Below are positions 61,326 through 64,000 of a DNA stretch of 64,000 nucleotides, piece after piece. How positions within the stretch are numbered: the first letter of the stretch is position 1; the number at the start of each line of letters is the position of its first letter. Source of the DNA: DATKPE01 sp035524335 (GTDB lineage Bacteria > Bacteroidota > Ignavibacteria > UBA10030 > SZUA-254); the NCBI GenBank assembly GCA_035524335.1, contig DATKPE010000003.1, positions 1 through 64,000 on the forward strand, in the 5' to 3' direction. A model generated the notes under the pieces. That model saw only the letters and a list, made by a program, of their open reading frames with translations, ran no database searches and was not told the DNA's origin. The position numbers were made by a program, and so were the translations under genes.

Positions 61326-62666
61326 ATGAGCGGGCAGACCTCATCCGGCGGCGGCGCGCCCGCGGGCGTCATGATGACGTTCCGCACGCTCCGCTACCGG
61401 AATTACCGGCTGTTCTTTACCGGTCAGCTGATATCCCTTATCGGCACCTGGATGCAGCAGCTCGCTCTCACCTGGCTGATTTACCGGCTCACCAATTCCG
61501 CCTTTCTCCTCGGCATCGCAGGATTCGCAGGACAGATCCCGATGTTCCTGTTCGGGTCGATTGCGGGCGTGATCGCCGACCGGATCAACAAGCACCGGAT
61601 CCTGGTCATCACCCAGACGCTCTCGATGATCCAGGCGATCGTTCTCGCATTCCTCACGCTCAGCGGCAGCATTCAGGTCTGGCACATCCTCCCCCTGATG
61701 GTGTTTCTCGGCATGGTGAATGCGTTCGACATGCCGACACGGCAGTCGTTCGTTCTCGAGATGATCGAAAACAAGGAGGACCTCGGCAATGCGATCGCGC
61801 TCAACTCATCCATGTTCAACGGCGCCCGGCTGATCGGTCCTGCGATTGCGGGAATACTCATCGGCACGATCGGCGAAGGCGGCTGTTTCATTCTCAATGC
61901 GGTCAGCTTCGTCGCGGTCATCATTGCGCTCCTGGCGATGAAGCTGAAGCCCATGAAGCCGGTCGCCCATCACCCGAGCATTCTCCACGGATTGAAGGAA
62001 GGCTTCCGGTATGTGACAACCTTCAAACCGATCACCTACATCCTCTCGCTGATCGCGATCATGAGCCTGATCGGCATTCCTTTCACCACGCTCATGCCGG
62101 TATTTGCCCGGGACATCCTCCACGGAGGGCCTCATACCCTCGGGTTTCTGATGGGCGCTCACGGTATCGGCGCGCTTCTCGGCGCGGCGACCCTGGCGTC
62201 GCGTAAAAACGTCCGGGGCCTCACCCGGTGGATCGCAGGCGCCGCGTTTACCTTTGCTGCGGGGCTTACCCTCTTTGCCTTTTCCACCAACCAGTGGCTC
62301 TCTCTCTCACTCCTCATCGTGGTCGGTTACGGCATGATGGTGCAGATCGCCTCCTGCAACACCATCATTCAGACGGTGGCGGACGACGATAAACGCGGGA
62401 GGGTGATGAGCTTCTACACTGTGGCATTCACGGGGATGAGCCCGTTCGGCAGTCTGCTGATCGGAGCGCTCGCGAGCCGGATCGGAGCGCCGTGGTCTCT
62501 CGCGATCAGCGGAATCCTCTGCGTCGGTGCGGCGGTATTTTTCGTGGTCAAACTGCCGGTCATCCGGAAAGAAATCCACCCCGTCTACCGGAAGATCGGC
62601 ATCATCCAGGATTCCCCCGCCGAGGATATCCCCGCCGCGCCGGTGCCTGTTCCGGAGGATCAATGA
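61326..62666 (+). CDS. MFS transporter (MFS_3/EntS-like)
   Basis: 446 residues with about twelve hydrophobic segments. The opening FRTLRYRNYRLFFTGQLISLIGTWMQQLALTWLIYRLT is typical of the MFS_3 branch, then AGVIADRINKHRIL for the loop 2-3 motif, NAFDMPTRQSFV and NSSMFNGARLIGPAIAG. The branch is mainly efflux proteins, for instance for siderophores or drugs; the substrate here is unknown. The C-terminus is a Pro-rich cytoplasmic tail. The next MFS gene begins 46 bp later on the same strand. Confidence 0.9.
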   Translation: MSGQTSSGGGAPAGVMMTFRTLRYRNYRLFFTGQLISLIGTWMQQLALTWLIYRLTNSAFLLGIAGFAGQIPMFLFGSIAGVIADRINKHRILVITQTLSMIQAIVLAFLTLSGSIQVWHILPLMVFLGMVNAFDMPTRQSFVLEMIENKEDLGNAIALNSSMFNGARLIGPAIAGILIGTIGEGGCFILNAVSFVAVIIALLAMKLKPMKPVAHHPSILHGLKEGFRYVTTFKPITYILSLIAIMSLIGIPFTTLMPVFARDILHGGPHTLGFLMGAHGIGALLGAATLASRKNVRGLTRWIAGAAFTFAAGLTLFAFSTNQWLSLSLLIVVGYGMMVQIASCNTIIQTVADDDKRGRVMSFYTVAFTGMSPFGSLLIGALASRIGAPWSLAISGILCVGAAVFFVVKLPVIRKEIHPVYRKIGIIQDSPAEDIPAAPVPVPEDQ

Positions 62667-62712
62667 TCCGCCCGTTCCTGTTGCAGAGAAGTTCACTCCC
62701 GCGCGACCGGAG

Positions 62713-63996
62713 ATGACCGAGGCGCCGGGCCGCTGGGACAGGCGGAATTTCATTCTCAACGCTCTCGAGGGAGCCCTGTACGTTGTGGGGACCTCGATGA
62801 TCTCCGGGCAGACAGTCCTTCCGGCGCTGGTCTTCCACCTCGGCGGCGGCTCCGGCATCCTCGCACTCCTGAGCATCATCAATCTTGCGGGCGTCTATCT
62901 TCCCCAGCTTCCCGCCGCGCGATACGGCAGGCACCTCGCACGGAAAAAAGTCTGGGTGGTCGGCTTCGGCTTCCTCCAGCGGCTCTTCATCCTCATGATC
63001 GGCCTCGTCCTTCTCTTCTCCACCGGAACGGACAACGGACGAACGCTGGTGCTCTTCCTCTGCCTTTACGGCCTCAATCAGATCATCGTCGGCGTCACCT
63101 CCCCCGTCTGGTTCGACTTTTACGCAAAGCTGATACGGCGGCACTTCCGCGGCCGGTCGATGGGCGCCCGCACGGCGCTCGCCGGACTCATGTCGCTCGG
63201 TGCGACGGTCCTCCTGACCTACATCCTCACGGCATATGCCTTCCCCCTCAACTTCGCGATCCTGTTCCTCATCGCCTTCTTCTTCGAACTGCTGTCGATC
63301 ATCCTGCAGGCGCTCCTCGTTGAGGAGGAACCGAGCCCCGTGGAAGCCCGGAGCTCGCTCCCGGACTATCTCCGCTCTGTCCGGAACCTGTTGAAAACCA
63401 ACAGGAGTTTCCGCAGATTTCTGACCGCCTCCGCGGTGGTCGTCCTCGGAACACTGCCGGTCGGTTTTTTCACGGTCTACGGTATCTCCCGGTTTCATCT
63501 CACCGAAGGGGCGGCGGGCCGGTTCACGCTGGTCATGGTCACCGGTCAGATCTTCGGAGCGGTCGTGATCGGTTATGCCGCCGACCATCTCGGGAACAAG
63601 ATCGCACTCACCGCCACGGTCTCGGCGCTCCTGCTGGCGGGCCTGACCGCCCTCGCCGCACCGACGGCAGGGTTGTACGCGGGTGTCTTTTTTCTGCTGG
63701 GGATTTACCTCGGGTCGGAGATGATGCTCAGGTACAACTTCGCGATAGAATTCGGACCTCCTGAACAGCGTTCGACGCTCATCGGCCTGATGAATACCCT
63801 GATGGCCCCCTTCTATGCGATCGCGCTTTGCGGCGGGTGGATCATCTCTCTGTGGGGTTATCAGGGGGTGTTCACGCTGGGGGCGCTCTGCACCATCGCC
63901 GGACTTCTCTACCTCATCGTCGCCGTCCGGGAACCCCGCCCTCCCGCCACGATGCCCGGCAAAAACCGGAATTCCTCCCGCACCAGCGGAGAATGA
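62713..63996 (+). CDS. second MFS transporter
   Basis: 427 residues from the ATG at 62713. That ATG directly follows GGAG, which is unusually close, but the only other in-frame ATG (62527) overlaps the previous gene by 140 bp. About twelve membrane segments are seen, with NALEGALYVVGTSMISGQTVLPALVFHLGGGSGILALLS at the start, the RRHFRGRSMGARTALAG loop, and FGPPEQRSTLIGLMNTL near the end. It belongs to a poorly characterised MFS branch, so the substrate is unknown. It finishes 4 bp before the window edge. Confidence 0.85.
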   Translation: MTEAPGRWDRRNFILNALEGALYVVGTSMISGQTVLPALVFHLGGGSGILALLSIINLAGVYLPQLPAARYGRHLARKKVWVVGFGFLQRLFILMIGLVLLFSTGTDNGRTLVLFLCLYGLNQIIVGVTSPVWFDFYAKLIRRHFRGRSMGARTALAGLMSLGATVLLTYILTAYAFPLNFAILFLIAFFFELLSIILQALLVEEEPSPVEARSSLPDYLRSVRNLLKTNRSFRRFLTASAVVVLGTLPVGFFTVYGISRFHLTEGAAGRFTLVMVTGQIFGAVVIGYAADHLGNKIALTATVSALLLAGLTALAAPTAGLYAGVFFLLGIYLGSEMMLRYNFAIEFGPPEQRSTLIGLMNTLMAPFYAIALCGGWIISLWGYQGVFTLGALCTIAGLLYLIVAVREPRPPATMPGKNRNSSRTSGE

Positions 63997-64000
63997 TCAG

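Noticed and set aside
1..64000. mobile elements, CRISPR arrays, rRNA and tRNA genes
   Set aside because: No transposase, integrase, direct-repeat array or RNA gene pattern was seen anywhere in the window.

Overview
The window is moderately GC-rich, gene-dense bacterial DNA with almost no gaps. It contains no rRNA, tRNA, insertion sequence, phage gene or CRISPR array that I can see. A SusC-like TonB-dependent receptor with a carboxypeptidase-type N-terminal domain, many secreted glycosidases (GH13, GH20, GH31, GH92), and several upstream regions fitting the Bacteroidota promoter (TTTG, about 19 bp, TAnnTTTG) point to the Bacteroidota/Chlorobiota (FCB) group. A free-living or host-associated Ignavibacteria-like or related lineage is plausible; the genus cannot be named from sequence alone.

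Layout. Positions 1-11240 hold a secreted protein cut by the window edge, a TonB-dependent receptor, a lipoprotein peptidyl-prolyl isomerase and a GH13 amylase in one minus-strand run. Divergent from it are an orphan MalK/MsmX-type ABC ATPase and a secreted GH31 alpha-glucosidase. Glycogen/maltodextrin phosphorylase follows (11248-13404), so 5.6-13.4 kb is an alpha-glucan use region. Positions 13636-20339 look like an envelope or exopolysaccharide module: a GT39-like membrane glycosyltransferase, a processive GT2, and a giant protein joining a DUF2334 deacetylase to a glycosidase-like barrel. PepF, a PIG-L-family deacetylase and an APC permease follow. Positions 25778-32922 form a three-gene operon (GH92 alpha-mannosidase, clan GH-A glycosidase, glycosylasparaginase) whose logic is N-glycan breakdown. 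Positions 33211-39025 are a complete hypABFCDE hydrogenase-maturation operon without hydrogenase structural genes. CutC and a GH20 beta-hexosaminidase come next.

The most distinctive part is 42303-60599: thirteen tightly packed or overlapping minus-strand genes. They encode a xanthine dehydrogenase (XdhA/XdhB), a single-chain reductase with dihydropyrimidine-dehydrogenase (DPD) architecture, SsnA, YgeY, a threonine-synthase-like PLP enzyme, a hydantoinase (HyuA), a second molybdenum hydroxylase (large subunit plus 2Fe-2S subunit, no FAD subunit), YgeW, a TrpB-like PLP enzyme, MocA and XdhC. The set resembles the Escherichia coli/Clostridia ygeW-ygeY-hyuA-ssnA-ygfK-xdh locus linked to anaerobic purine/urate breakdown. 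Here YgfK is replaced by a DPD-type enzyme, and YgeX (diaminopropionate ammonia-lyase) by two unrelated fold-II PLP enzymes. A 726-bp upstream region carries a candidate promoter, a strong hairpin and a palindrome. Two major-facilitator transporters run away from it to the right edge.
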